49,882 nt of DNA. Origin: an uncultured Eubacteriales bacterium. GTDB lineage: Bacteria; Bacillota; Clostridia; Oscillospirales; Acutalibacteraceae. Positions 42,775 through 49,882 of this stretch are shown here, piece by piece. The stretch spans positions 1 through 49,882 of the forward strand of contig ONBJ01000005.1 of assembly GCA_900316025.1 (NCBI GenBank), read 5' to 3'. Position 1 is the first letter of the stretch, and every line of letters begins with the position of its first letter. The position numbers and the translations under genes were made by a program. A model generated the notes under the pieces. The model did not search any database and was not told the origin of the DNA. It worked only from the letters and a program-made list of their open reading frames with translations.

Positions 42775-43923
42775 TTGAAAGTATTTATTGTGTCAAGAGG
42801 TTATCCCTCAGATAAGTATGTTACAAACGGAATATTTGAGTTCGACCAGGCTAAGGCTCTTGCTGAAGCAGGTCATCAGGTTGTATTTTTAGCTGTGGAT
42901 TTAAGGTCAATACGCAGAAAAAGAAAGTTCGGCAGGGAAAGCTTTGAAAAAGACGGTGTTCTTGTTGAAGCCGTAAACGTTCCGTGCGGAAAAATACCGC
43001 AGGGACTGCTCAGAACTGTAAGAAAAATTTCGCTGAAAAAGCTTTATAATAGCTGTGAGAAAAAATACGGAAAACCTGATATTATACACTCTCACTTTTT
43101 GGAAATAAGCTATACCGCTGCACAGGTGCTTTCAGAAAAAAATATACCTATGGTTATGACCGAACATCTTTCGGCACTGAATAATAAAGTAATTTCTCAG
43201 AAGCTTATAGATACAGGAAAAAATACCTACCGCTTCTATGACAAGGTTATTACCGTAGGCGATAACCTTGCAAAAAGCCTTGAAAAAAATTTCGGGGTAA
43301 GTTCTGTAACAATTCCGAATGTAGCGGATACCCAAACATTTTCGCTGAATTTGAACGGCAAAAAAATAGCTGAAAGTTCTGAAAAGGATAATTTCAGAAT
43401 AATTTCGGTAGGTTCGCTCATTAAAAGAAAAAATATGGATTTATTAATAAAAGCTTTTGCAAGACTGCACAGTATAAAACCTGATTCATACCTTGATATC
43501 TACGGAAAAGGTGTTGAAAAGGAAAATTTGCAGGAGCTTATAAACAAATATGATTTAACGTCCTTTGTAACGCTTCACGGAGCTAAAAGCCGAAAGGAAA
43601 TAGCCGAAAAAATGGCACAGGCTGATTTCTTTGCCCTTGCATCAAGCGTGGAAACATTCGGCGTTGTATATATAGAGGCATTGTCGGCAGGTCTGCCTGT
43701 TGTAGCGGCAATAAGCGGAGGCCCTGAAAATTTCGTGGACAAAAGCAACGGAATTTTAGTTGAAGCCGATAATGAGGACAAATTCTTTGAAGCTTTGCTT
43801 AAAATGTCGGAAATCTTCGGCGGCTATGACAGAAAGGCAATAAGCGAAAATATAGCCAAAACTTATTCTCCGTGTGCCGTTGCCGAAAAGCTTACGGCAC
43901 TGTATAAAGAAATTTCCGTTTAA
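42775..43923 (+). CDS. Glycosyltransferase family 4, bracketed by inverted repeats
   Basis: A 382-residue GT-B enzyme, opening with KVFIVSRGYPSDKYVTNGIF; donor domain features are IISVGSLIKRKNMDLLIKAF and the SSVETFGVVYIEALSAGLPVV signature (quoted in part: FGVVYIEALSAGLPVV). The start is TTG (Met) five bases after AGGAGAGG. It is the only gene of the locus with a repeat on each side: copy D upstream and copy E, inverted, starting within its stop codon region. The donor and acceptor are unknown. Base use looks like its neighbours, so recent foreign origin is not indicated. Confidence 0.92.
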   Translation: MKVFIVSRGYPSDKYVTNGIFEFDQAKALAEAGHQVVFLAVDLRSIRRKRKFGRESFEKDGVLVEAVNVPCGKIPQGLLRTVRKISLKKLYNSCEKKYGKPDIIHSHFLEISYTAAQVLSEKNIPMVMTEHLSALNNKVISQKLIDTGKNTYRFYDKVITVGDNLAKSLEKNFGVSSVTIPNVADTQTFSLNLNGKKIAESSEKDNFRIISVGSLIKRKNMDLLIKAFARLHSIKPDSYLDIYGKGVEKENLQELINKYDLTSFVTLHGAKSRKEIAEKMAQADFFALASSVETFGVVYIEALSAGLPVVAAISGGPENFVDKSNGILVEADNEDKFFEALLKMSEIFGGYDRKAISENIAKTYSPCAVAEKLTALYKEISV

Positions 43924-44003
43924 GGGTTTCACCCTCAAAAATCTTGACGAGGGCTTTGCCCTCGACCCACAAGCCTTTAAAAAGGCTTGACCTAAACTTT
44001 ATG
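43919..44003 (-). repeat. Triple-hairpin intergenic repeat, copy E
   Basis: Arms TTTAAGGGT/ACCCTCAAA with one mismatch (43919-43939), CGAGGGC/GCCCTCG (43949-43965 region) and CAAGCCTTT/AAAGGCTTG (43970-43989), then ACCTAAACTTTATG. It overlaps the stop codon of the glycosyltransferase at 43921-43923 and, unlike copies A-D, runs antisense to that gene. It forms an inverted pair with copy D. Confidence 0.9.
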
Positions 44004-44049
44004 TTTTTTCTTCCGAACATAAGCAGAAAATACGCAGGGAGGTATGATA

Positions 44050-45369
44050 ATGAAAATAAGCCTTAAAAATACGGCAATGTCAATAATGCTGCTGATATTG
44101 TTCGGCTATGCTTCTTATTCAAACATCATAGCAAGAGCAACCACAGGCGGTGCAAAGTATGTGCTTCTGGCAGGTCTGGCAGTATTTGCTGTTATGGCTA
44201 ATGCAAAAGATATGAAGCTCAGAATACCTTCAGGCGGATTTCCCCCCTATATGGTGTGCTGGTTTTTAATGGCACTTTTTGTGGTTTCGGGTATAACAAG
44301 AGTTATGTTCGGTTCTTTGCAGATACTTGTATGTATATTCTTTGTTCTTATGTGCGGAAGTTATGAGGACTGGACGGATTACTCCTATAATATCGCAAAG
44401 TTTATGCTGGGAATATTTATATTTTTTACGTTTTTCTTTTTTGTTTTTCCCGCATTGTACAGGGTGGTAATAAATTTCTACGGCTTTATACCCGACGGAA
44501 CAATGAGAGGGCAGTATCCATACAGAGCAGGAATTTCCTCGCATTACTCAATAAATGCGATTAACATATCGCTGTTTTTTATAATAACGGCAATACGTCA
44601 TATTTCAAAATTCGGACTGAAGCTTAAATTTGAAAAGGGTTACAGGCTCAATTTTCTGTTATGTGCAGTTTCCTTTGTCGCACTCGTTATGACAAGTAAA
44701 AGAGGCGTTCTTGTATGGAGTATGCTGGCGATAGCTATTGCTTATATTTTTATGGAAAAAGGAAAGATAGGCAATATTTTTAAAATTGTGATGGTGGCAC
44801 TGGTACTTCTGGGAGTTTTAAGTATGCTTGCCGAAAATGTTGAGTTCGTAAACAACCTCTTTGAAAGATTTAAAGTAGTAGGAAGTGATGAGGATAACTC
44901 GTCTGAGCAGAGGTTTGTAATGTGGCAGCTTGCACTCAGTGCATTTGCGGAAAATCCTGTGTTCGGAATAGGCTTCTGGAAGTATCGTGAACTTTACAAT
45001 GCAAACCTCAGTGCAATATACGATAAAACAGGACTTCATACAAGTATAGATGCACACAACGTTTATATACAGGTTCTGTGCGAAACAGGTATAGTAGGAT
45101 TTGTAATATATATATCGGCTATAATCTTTCTTCTGTACAGAACAATATCATTGCTTAAAAAGACAGATACGGCAAATTATCGTTACAAATATATTTTAAG
45201 CTTATCTCTTGCATTACAGCTTTTCTATATTTTCTACAGCTTCAGCGGAAACTGTTTCTACGATATGACTTTCTTCTACTATTCCTTTGGAATGGCTCTG
45301 ACTTATTCGGTTGAAAATAAATATAAACTTAATTCATTACAATATAACAGGCAGGTAGCAGTACAATGA
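44050..45369 (+). CDS. O-antigen ligase/polymerase-like membrane protein
   Basis: A 439-residue polytopic protein with about 10-12 hydrophobic helices and one larger outside loop near residues 270-330 (NPVFGIGFWKYRELYN, DAHNVYIQVLCETGIVGF), the pattern of the Wzy/WaaL family. The HN pair in the loop (AHNVYIQVL) matches the conserved His of ligases. It would join or polymerise repeat units outside the membrane. The ATG at 44050 is seven bases after AGGGAGG; an ATG at 44044 is too close. Overlaps the next gene by four bases. Whether it is polymerase or ligase cannot be decided from sequence. Confidence 0.87.
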   Translation: MKISLKNTAMSIMLLILFGYASYSNIIARATTGGAKYVLLAGLAVFAVMANAKDMKLRIPSGGFPPYMVCWFLMALFVVSGITRVMFGSLQILVCIFFVLMCGSYEDWTDYSYNIAKFMLGIFIFFTFFFFVFPALYRVVINFYGFIPDGTMRGQYPYRAGISSHYSINAINISLFFIITAIRHISKFGLKLKFEKGYRLNFLLCAVSFVALVMTSKRGVLVWSMLAIAIAYIFMEKGKIGNIFKIVMVALVLLGVLSMLAENVEFVNNLFERFKVVGSDEDNSSEQRFVMWQLALSAFAENPVFGIGFWKYRELYNANLSAIYDKTGLHTSIDAHNVYIQVLCETGIVGFVIYISAIIFLLYRTISLLKKTDTANYRYKYILSLSLALQLFYIFYSFSGNCFYDMTFFYYSFGMALTYSVENKYKLNSLQYNRQVAVQ

Positions 45370-46466
45370 AAATAGCAACGCTGACATTTCACAGAGCTGT
45401 AAATTACGGAGCCGTTTTACAGGCGGTTGCATTATGTCAGGCTCTTAAAAACCGTTTTCCCGATTGCGAATCGGGTATTCTGGATTATCACAACGAAAAA
45501 ATTGAGAAAAAGTTCAGACCCTTTTTTGTGAAGAAAAAGAAAAATCCGATAGGGACTGTAAAATCGGTTATTCATGCGTTTATGGCTTATCCTGTACGCT
45601 CGAAAAAGAAGAAAAAGTTTGAGGAATTTCTTGAGAACAATGCTTCGCTTATTCCGTTCACAACAGATGAGGAAAAAAATGCGGCACTAGGAGAAATTGA
45701 CAGGTATATAGTCGGAAGCGACCAGGTGTGGAATTTTGACTTGTCGGGTAACGATGAAACATATCTTCTCGGATTTATTGCGGAAAAGGAGAAAAAGGGT
45801 GCATATGCTCCCAGCATAGGAAAGACGGAGCTTACCGAAAGCGAATATTCAAAATTGCAGGCTATAAAGAATTTCGGCTACCTTTCAGCCAGAGAGGAAA
45901 CAGCTTCCGATATAATAGAAAATATCACGGGCAATAAGCCTGCTTTAGTACCCGACCCTGTTTTTTTGCTTTCCAAAGAGGAGTGGAGGGCAAAAGAGGA
46001 AAAATATAAGGGTATTCCTGAAAAATATGTGCTTATATATAAATTTGCGGATAACGACAAGAAAATGACGCAGTTCGCTTATGACTACGCAAAGAAAAAT
46101 AACTGTGAGATTGTCATAGTGCAAAGCTCTCTTAAAAATGCGGACGGAGCAAAGGTAGTAAGAGATGCCTCTCCGGGGGAGTTTTTGTGGCTTATAGACA
46201 ATGCTCAGTGCGTGGTTACGAACTCGTTTCACGGTACGGCTTTTTCGATACTTTTTGAAAAGGAATTTTATTCTGAGGCAAATGTTGCAAGAGGAACGAG
46301 AATAAAAGAAGTTTTAAGGCTGTACGGTCTTGAAGGTCAGCTTATGCTTGACGGTGTTAAAGCAGGCAGGGCTGTTTCAGAAAGCCGTGACAAGGTTTCT
46401 GAGCATATAAACTTTTACAGAACAAACGCTTTTGAATATCTTGACAGAATTGTCGGAAAAAACTAA
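45366..46466 (+). CDS. Polysaccharide pyruvyl transferase family protein
   Basis: A 366-residue protein of the same family as the front half of the 40.3 kb fusion: ATLTFHRAVNYGAVLQAVAL, RYIVGSDQVWNFDL, VPDPVFLLSKEEW and CVVTNSFHGTAFSILF. The classic VxGSDQVWN and SFHGxAF motifs are complete, so it is likely active, transferring pyruvate from phosphoenolpyruvate to a sugar of the repeat unit. ATGA overlap with the ligase/polymerase gene couples translation. Two family members in one locus suggest two pyruvylation sites or one divergent duplicate. Confidence 0.92.
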   Translation: MKIATLTFHRAVNYGAVLQAVALCQALKNRFPDCESGILDYHNEKIEKKFRPFFVKKKKNPIGTVKSVIHAFMAYPVRSKKKKKFEEFLENNASLIPFTTDEEKNAALGEIDRYIVGSDQVWNFDLSGNDETYLLGFIAEKEKKGAYAPSIGKTELTESEYSKLQAIKNFGYLSAREETASDIIENITGNKPALVPDPVFLLSKEEWRAKEEKYKGIPEKYVLIYKFADNDKKMTQFAYDYAKKNNCEIVIVQSSLKNADGAKVVRDASPGEFLWLIDNAQCVVTNSFHGTAFSILFEKEFYSEANVARGTRIKEVLRLYGLEGQLMLDGVKAGRAVSESRDKVSEHINFYRTNAFEYLDRIVGKN

Positions 46467-46484
46467 ACGGATTGAGGTAAAAAA

Positions 46485-47900
46485 ATGGGACGAGGGGAAA
46501 AGCTGGTAAAGAATACTTTTATTCTTGCAATAGGTAATTTTCTGCCAAGAGTGGCAACGTTTTTTGTTCTGCCTATTCTGACGGAATACCTTACAAAAGA
46601 AGAGTACGGAACATATGACCTTATAACAGTTCTCGTATCGCTGCTGCTTCCTGCCGTAACCCTGCAGATACAGACGGCAGCTTTCAGATTTCTTATAGAA
46701 CACAGAGGAAACAGGGAGCAGGAAAGCAGAATTGTTACAAATATATATGCTTTTACGATTCCCACATCACTGATAGCACTGATTGTTCTTTATTTCTGTC
46801 TTTTCAAGGTCGAACCGCTCGAAAGAATACTTATATGTATATACTTCATAATGGATATACTTGTTGCTACGGCAACTCAGGTTGTAAGAGGTCTTGCCAA
46901 AAACAAGGAGTATTCCGTAAGTGCGATACTGGGTGCAGCAGGAAGATTGATTTTTGCTGTAGTGTTTGTATGGATTTTACGCTGCGGACTTGTCGGTGCA
47001 ACGCTTTGTCTGATTGCCGCTACGGGTATACAGGCATTTTTCATATTCTTAAAAGCAGACCTTTTGACTATGATAAGACCCTCGCTTATAGATAAGAAAA
47101 CAATCAAGGAACTTCTTGCCTATTCGTGGCCTATGGTTCCTAACAGTATGTCGCTGTGGGTAATGCGTGTTTCGGACAGAATTGTCGTTACCGCCTTTAT
47201 GGGGCCTGTTGCAAATGCAGTATATTCTGTTGCAAATAAAATACCCTCACTTCTTACAATAGCTCAGACTACATTCAATATGGCATGGCAGGAAAATGCC
47301 TCTATGGTATCCAAAGATGAGGACGCTCCGAGATATTATACGGTTATGTTCGGGGCTGTATTTGATTTTATGGCAGGCGTGTTCGGTCTGCTTATTGCAA
47401 CTACCCCTATACTTTTTGCTCTGCTCGTAAGGGGAGATTATGACGAAGCCTACTATCAGATGCCTATACTGTTTATGGGTATGTTCTTTTTCAGTATAAC
47501 AGGATACCTCGGCGGTGTTTATGTGGCTTACAAGCAGACTTTCAGTCTGGGTATTACCACTACACTTGCCGCTGTCTGCAATCTTGTTATTGATATATCA
47601 ACTATAAGTTTTATACATCTCTATGCGGCTTCGCTTTCAACTCTTATAAGTTATATTCTTCTGTGTACATACAGAATGATTAACGTAAGAAAATTTGTGG
47701 AGATTAAATATGACCTGAAAAGGATTTTTATAATTATAGCTATACTTGCCGTTATGAGCGGAATCAGCTATATTCATACGTTCTGGTTTGATGTTATAAA
47801 TTTTGTGCTTGGTGTTTTCCTGTTCGTTTTCTTTAACGGAAAGGTTATGATGGGACTTGTAAACAAACTGCTGAAGAAAAAAGGAAAACAGGCAAAGTGA
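46485..47900 (+). CDS. Polysaccharide flippase (Wzx, MOP superfamily)
   Basis: A 471-residue membrane protein with about 12-14 helices. It opens with LVKNTFILAIGNFLPRVATFFVLPILTEYL (quoted in part: FLPRVATFFVLPILTEYL), the conserved first helix of lipopolysaccharide/teichoic acid flippases, and carries the YSWPMVPNSMSLWVM segment near 210. It would flip undecaprenyl-linked repeat units to the outside for the ligase/polymerase. Start: ATG after TTGAGGT. Last gene of the locus; a cloverleaf repeat follows 39 bases after the stop. Confidence 0.93.
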   Translation: MGRGEKLVKNTFILAIGNFLPRVATFFVLPILTEYLTKEEYGTYDLITVLVSLLLPAVTLQIQTAAFRFLIEHRGNREQESRIVTNIYAFTIPTSLIALIVLYFCLFKVEPLERILICIYFIMDILVATATQVVRGLAKNKEYSVSAILGAAGRLIFAVVFVWILRCGLVGATLCLIAATGIQAFFIFLKADLLTMIRPSLIDKKTIKELLAYSWPMVPNSMSLWVMRVSDRIVVTAFMGPVANAVYSVANKIPSLLTIAQTTFNMAWQENASMVSKDEDAPRYYTVMFGAVFDFMAGVFGLLIATTPILFALLVRGDYDEAYYQMPILFMGMFFFSITGYLGGVYVAYKQTFSLGITTTLAAVCNLVIDISTISFIHLYAASLSTLISYILLCTYRMINVRKFVEIKYDLKRIFIIIAILAVMSGISYIHTFWFDVINFVLGVFLFVFFNGKVMMGLVNKLLKKKGKQAK

Positions 47901-47939
47901 TTTTTTGAAAATTATACACTCTGAGCGAACGCTCAGGCT

Positions 47940-48036
47940 GCGGCGATTGCCGATAATAAGCCGCAGGCTTATTATCGCAAAAAAGGCTATGCCTTTTTTG
48001 GTTTGCGGATAAATCCGCAAACGTGGCAATCGCCGC
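47940..48036. repeat. Cloverleaf intergenic repeat, copy 4
   Basis: Outer stem GCGGCGATTGCC (47940-47951) with GGCAATCGCCGC (48025-48036). Inside: GATAATAAGCC/GGCTTATTATC (47952-47976), AAAAAAGGC/GCCTTTTTT (47979-47999) and GTTTGCGGAT/ATCCGCAAAC (48001-48022), all perfect. A separate small hairpin CTGAGC/GCTCAG (47921-47936) precedes it. It separates the flippase from the ileS promoter. Confidence 0.9.
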
Positions 48037-48071
48037 CGCAAAGATGTACGTTTTGCGGTTGAATTGGTCTA

Positions 48072-48100
48072 TTGACTTTGAAAATAAAATGTGATAACAT
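48072..48100 (+). promoter_or_regulatory. Promoter for the ileS T-box transcript
   Basis: TTGACT (48072-48077), 17 bases, then TGATAACAT, an extended -10 (TG at 48092-48093 and TAACAT at 48095-48100). Confidence 0.75.
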
Positions 48101-48107
48101 ATTGATT

Positions 48108-48393
48108 ATGATAAATGCTTTGATAAAGAAAGGCAGTTTTCTAAGGAATTAAGCGAGCCGATGTATGGTGTGAGGTCGGTATTACATTGAACTGCAAATC
48201 ACTTTTGAGCAGCGGTCTGAAAATGCGGATTTTAAATAAAATTCCGTGTTATTAAGATTAGCCGGATTTTCTCCGTTAAAGGAAACGCATATGGAAGTAT
48301 GTCGTAACGGGTGGTTTCAAGCGATACCCGTAATATAACTGTGTTATATTACAGAGTTTCGTCCTGTTATGGGGCGAAGCTCTTTATTTTTTT
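48108..48393 (+). promoter_or_regulatory. T-box riboswitch controlling ileS
   Basis: Stem I shows the family pattern AGCGAGCCGATG...TGGTGTGAGGTCGGT (48149-48178 region), followed by the specifier loop with ATC at 48198-48200 (isoleucine codon, then A). The T-box AACGGGTGG at 48307-48314 and ACCCGT at 48326-48331 form the antiterminator; its central bases are divergent (TTTCAAGCG instead of TACCGCG). The terminator pairs 48354-48364 with 48371-48381 and ends in TTTATTTTTTT. Uncharged tRNA-Ile would favour read-through into ileS. Confidence 0.9.
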
Positions 48394-48409
48394 GCAGGAG
48401 GTTATGTCA

Positions 48410-49882
48410 ATGTACAAGAAGGTTGACACAAATCTGGACTTTGTTCAGAGAGAAAAGGAAATCGAAAAGTTCTGGAAAGAAAATAAGATTTTTGAAAAAA
48501 GTATCGAAGAACGAAAGGGCGGCAAGCCTTACGTTTTCTATGACGGCCCGCCTACAGCCAACGGAAAGCCGCATATAGGTCATGTTCTGACAAGAGTAAT
48601 CAAGGATATGATACCCCGTTATAAAACTATGAAGGGATATATGGTACCTAGAAAAGCAGGCTGGGATACACACGGACTTCCTGTAGAGCTTGAGGTGGAA
48701 AAGCTTCTGGGTCTTGAGGGTAAGGAACAGATTGAAGAATACGGTCTTGAGCCGTTCATAAAGAAGTGTAAGGAATCTGTATGGAAGTATAAGGGTATGT
48801 GGGAAGATTTCTCCGATACCGTAGGTTTCTGGGCAGATATGGAGAATCCTTATGTAACATATGACAATAATTTTATAGAGTCCGAATGGTGGGCATTGAA
48901 GAAGATATTTGACAAAGGGCTTTTGTACAAGGGCTTCAAGATAGTGCCTTACTGTCCGAGATGCGGAACACCGCTTTCCTCACACGAGGTTGCACAGGGT
49001 TATAAAGATGTAAAGGAACGTTCGGCAATAGCAAGGTTCAAGGTAAAGGACGAAGACGCATATATACTTGCGTGGACAACTACACCCTGGACGCTGCCCT
49101 CAAACGTGGCACTTTGCGTAAATCCCGATGAAGAGTATGTGAAGATAAAAACTGAAAATTATGTGTATTATCTTGCAAAAGCTTTGGTTGAAAGCGTAAT
49201 TGAAGAAGAGTACGAAGTTCTTGAAACATACAAGGGCAGGGATTTGGAATATAAGGAATACGAGCCTTTGTTTGATTTTGTATCACCCAAGCAGAAGTGC
49301 TGGTATGTTGTATGTGACAGCTATGTAACGCTTACAGACGGTACTGGAGTAGTACACATAGCACCTGCATTCGGTGAGGACGATGCCAACGTAGGAAGAA
49401 AGTATGCTTTGCCTTTGGTACAGCTTGTTGACTCAAAGGGTCAGATGACGAAGGAAACTCTATGGGAGGGAATGTTCTGTAAGGACGCTGACAAGGAGAT
49501 ACTTAAGAACCTTGATGAAAGAGGACTGCTGTTCTCAGCACCTAAGTATGAGCATTCATATCCCCATTGCTGGAGATGTGATACACCGCTTATTTACTAC
49601 GCAAGAGATTCATGGTTTATAAAAATGACAGATGTCAAGGAATTTGGCGACTGGCTTAACAATGTTCAGGACTGGGGCATTTCAAGAAACAGATACTGGG
49701 GCACACCGCTTAATATATGGGAGTGCGAATGCGGTCACCGCCATGCAATAGGAAGCATAGAGGAGCTTAAGGCTATGTCCTCCAACTGTCCCGATGATAT
49801 AGAGCTTCACAGACCTTATATTGACAGCGTAACTATAGAGTGTCCTCACTGCCACGAGGAAATGCACAGAGTTCCTGAGGTT
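48410..49882 (+). CDS. ileS: Isoleucine--tRNA ligase, 5' part, eukaryote-like IleS2 type
   Basis: The frame runs open to the end of the window, giving 491 residues of a protein that is usually over 1000. The ATG at 48410 lies eight bases after AGGAGG; an ATG at 48404 is only two bases after it. Class I signature: [14 protein letters not shown] holds the HIGH motif near residue 57. [12 protein letters not shown] and the editing domain ([12 protein letters not shown]) follow, plus a CPRCGTP zinc-type site. The sequence around the HIGH motif is of the IleS2 form ([24 protein letters not shown]) and not the IleS1 form (GDIHIGHALNK). IleS2 enzymes are known for low mupirocin sensitivity. The KMSKS region lies outside the window. 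Confidence 0.95.
   Translation, partial: MYKKVDTNLDFVQREKEIEKFWKENKIFEKSIEERKGGKPYVFYDGPPTANGKPHIGHVLTRVIKDMIPRYKTMKGYMVPRKAGWDTHGLPVELEVEKLLGLEGKEQIEEYGLEPFIKKCKESVWKYKGMWEDFSDTVGFWADMENPYVTYDNNFIESEWWALKKIFDKGLLYKGFKIVPYCPRCGTPLSSHEVAQGYKDVKERSAIARFKVKDEDAYILAWTTTPWTLPSNVALCVNPDEEYVKIKTENYVYYLAKALVESVIEEEYEVLETYKGRDLEYKEYEPLFDFVSPKQKCWYVVCDSYVTLTDGTGVVHIAPAFGEDDANVGRKYALPLVQLVDSKGQMTKETLWEGMFCKDADKEILKNLDERGLLFSAPKYEHSYPHCWRCDTPLIYYARDSWFIKMTDVKEFGDWLNNVQDWGISRNRYWGTPLNIWECECGHRHAIGSIEELKAMSSNCPDDIELHRPYIDSVTIECPHCHEEMHRVPEV

Noticed and set aside
42775-43923. Composite transposon carrying a glycosyltransferase
   Set aside because: There is no transposase, no target-site duplication was found, and the flanking elements match intergenic repeats found elsewhere in the window.
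47921-47936. Terminator of the polysaccharide operon
   Set aside because: The stem is only six base pairs and no T run follows; the cloverleaf repeat right after it is the stronger structure.

Overview
The window suggests a low-GC, endospore-forming member of the Clostridia, most likely a Ruminococcus-type gut or rumen anaerobe (Oscillospiraceae). Pointers are a sporulation regulator (SpoIIID), cohesin and dockerin modules, lipoproteins with Gram-positive signal peptides, a T-box in front of ileS, and the VTC/DUF4956/CotH and DUF4358/MBOAT/DHHW gene sets familiar from Clostridia. The species call is inference. No phage, insertion sequence or CRISPR array was seen.

Layout. 1-5.4 kb: tRNA methylase TrmL, then a secreted protein with a CBM9-like domain and six cohesin-like modules, and a membrane-anchored single-cohesin protein. 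5.7-12.6 kb (minus strand): a Bax-inhibitor-1 protein with an Asn/Tyr-rich tail, a TrmK-Nif3 fusion, a DUF1858 protein, GlmS and a UDP-GlcNAc 4,6-dehydratase-like protein. 13 kb: spoIIID. 13.4-19.2 kb: a minus-strand CotH / VTC polyphosphate polymerase / DUF4956 operon, divergent from a two-component system whose promoter carries 11-bp-phased direct repeats. 19.3-30.1 kb: two giant secreted proteins, a BspA-type leucine-rich-repeat protein and a dockerin protein, sharing a tyrosine-rich beta-sandwich module. 30.2-35.3 kb: an M23 peptidase, two DUF4358-type lipoproteins, an MBOAT acyltransferase and a DHHW protein. 35.6-36.0 kb: tRNA-Leu(CAA) and a structured leader. 36.1-47.9 kb: an extracellular polysaccharide locus (UDP-glucose dehydrogenase, epimerase, three glycosyltransferases, two polysaccharide pyruvyl transferases, one fused to an FrhB-like iron-sulfur protein, a ligase/polymerase and a flippase). 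48.1 kb to the end: a T-box and the 5' part of ileS.

Functionally most of the window builds the cell surface. GlmS and the dehydratase feed amino sugars, the 36-48 kb locus makes and exports a probably pyruvylated, uronic-acid-containing polysaccharide, MBOAT/DHHW would acylate glycans, and the cohesin proteins could hold dockerin proteins such as the 25.3 kb product on the surface.

The least expected content is between genes. Two families of perfect-hairpin repeats sit just 3' of genes. One (four copies: 8557-8645, 31293-31390, 35366-35487, 47940-48036) folds as a cloverleaf: a conserved outer stem closing exactly three hairpins whose sequences differ in every copy. The other (five copies: 5423-5507, 5607-5694, 13316-13403, 42667-42753, 43919-44003) is a row of three hairpins whose arms change in a compensated way between conserved linkers. 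Two of these copies lie inverted around one glycosyltransferase gene.
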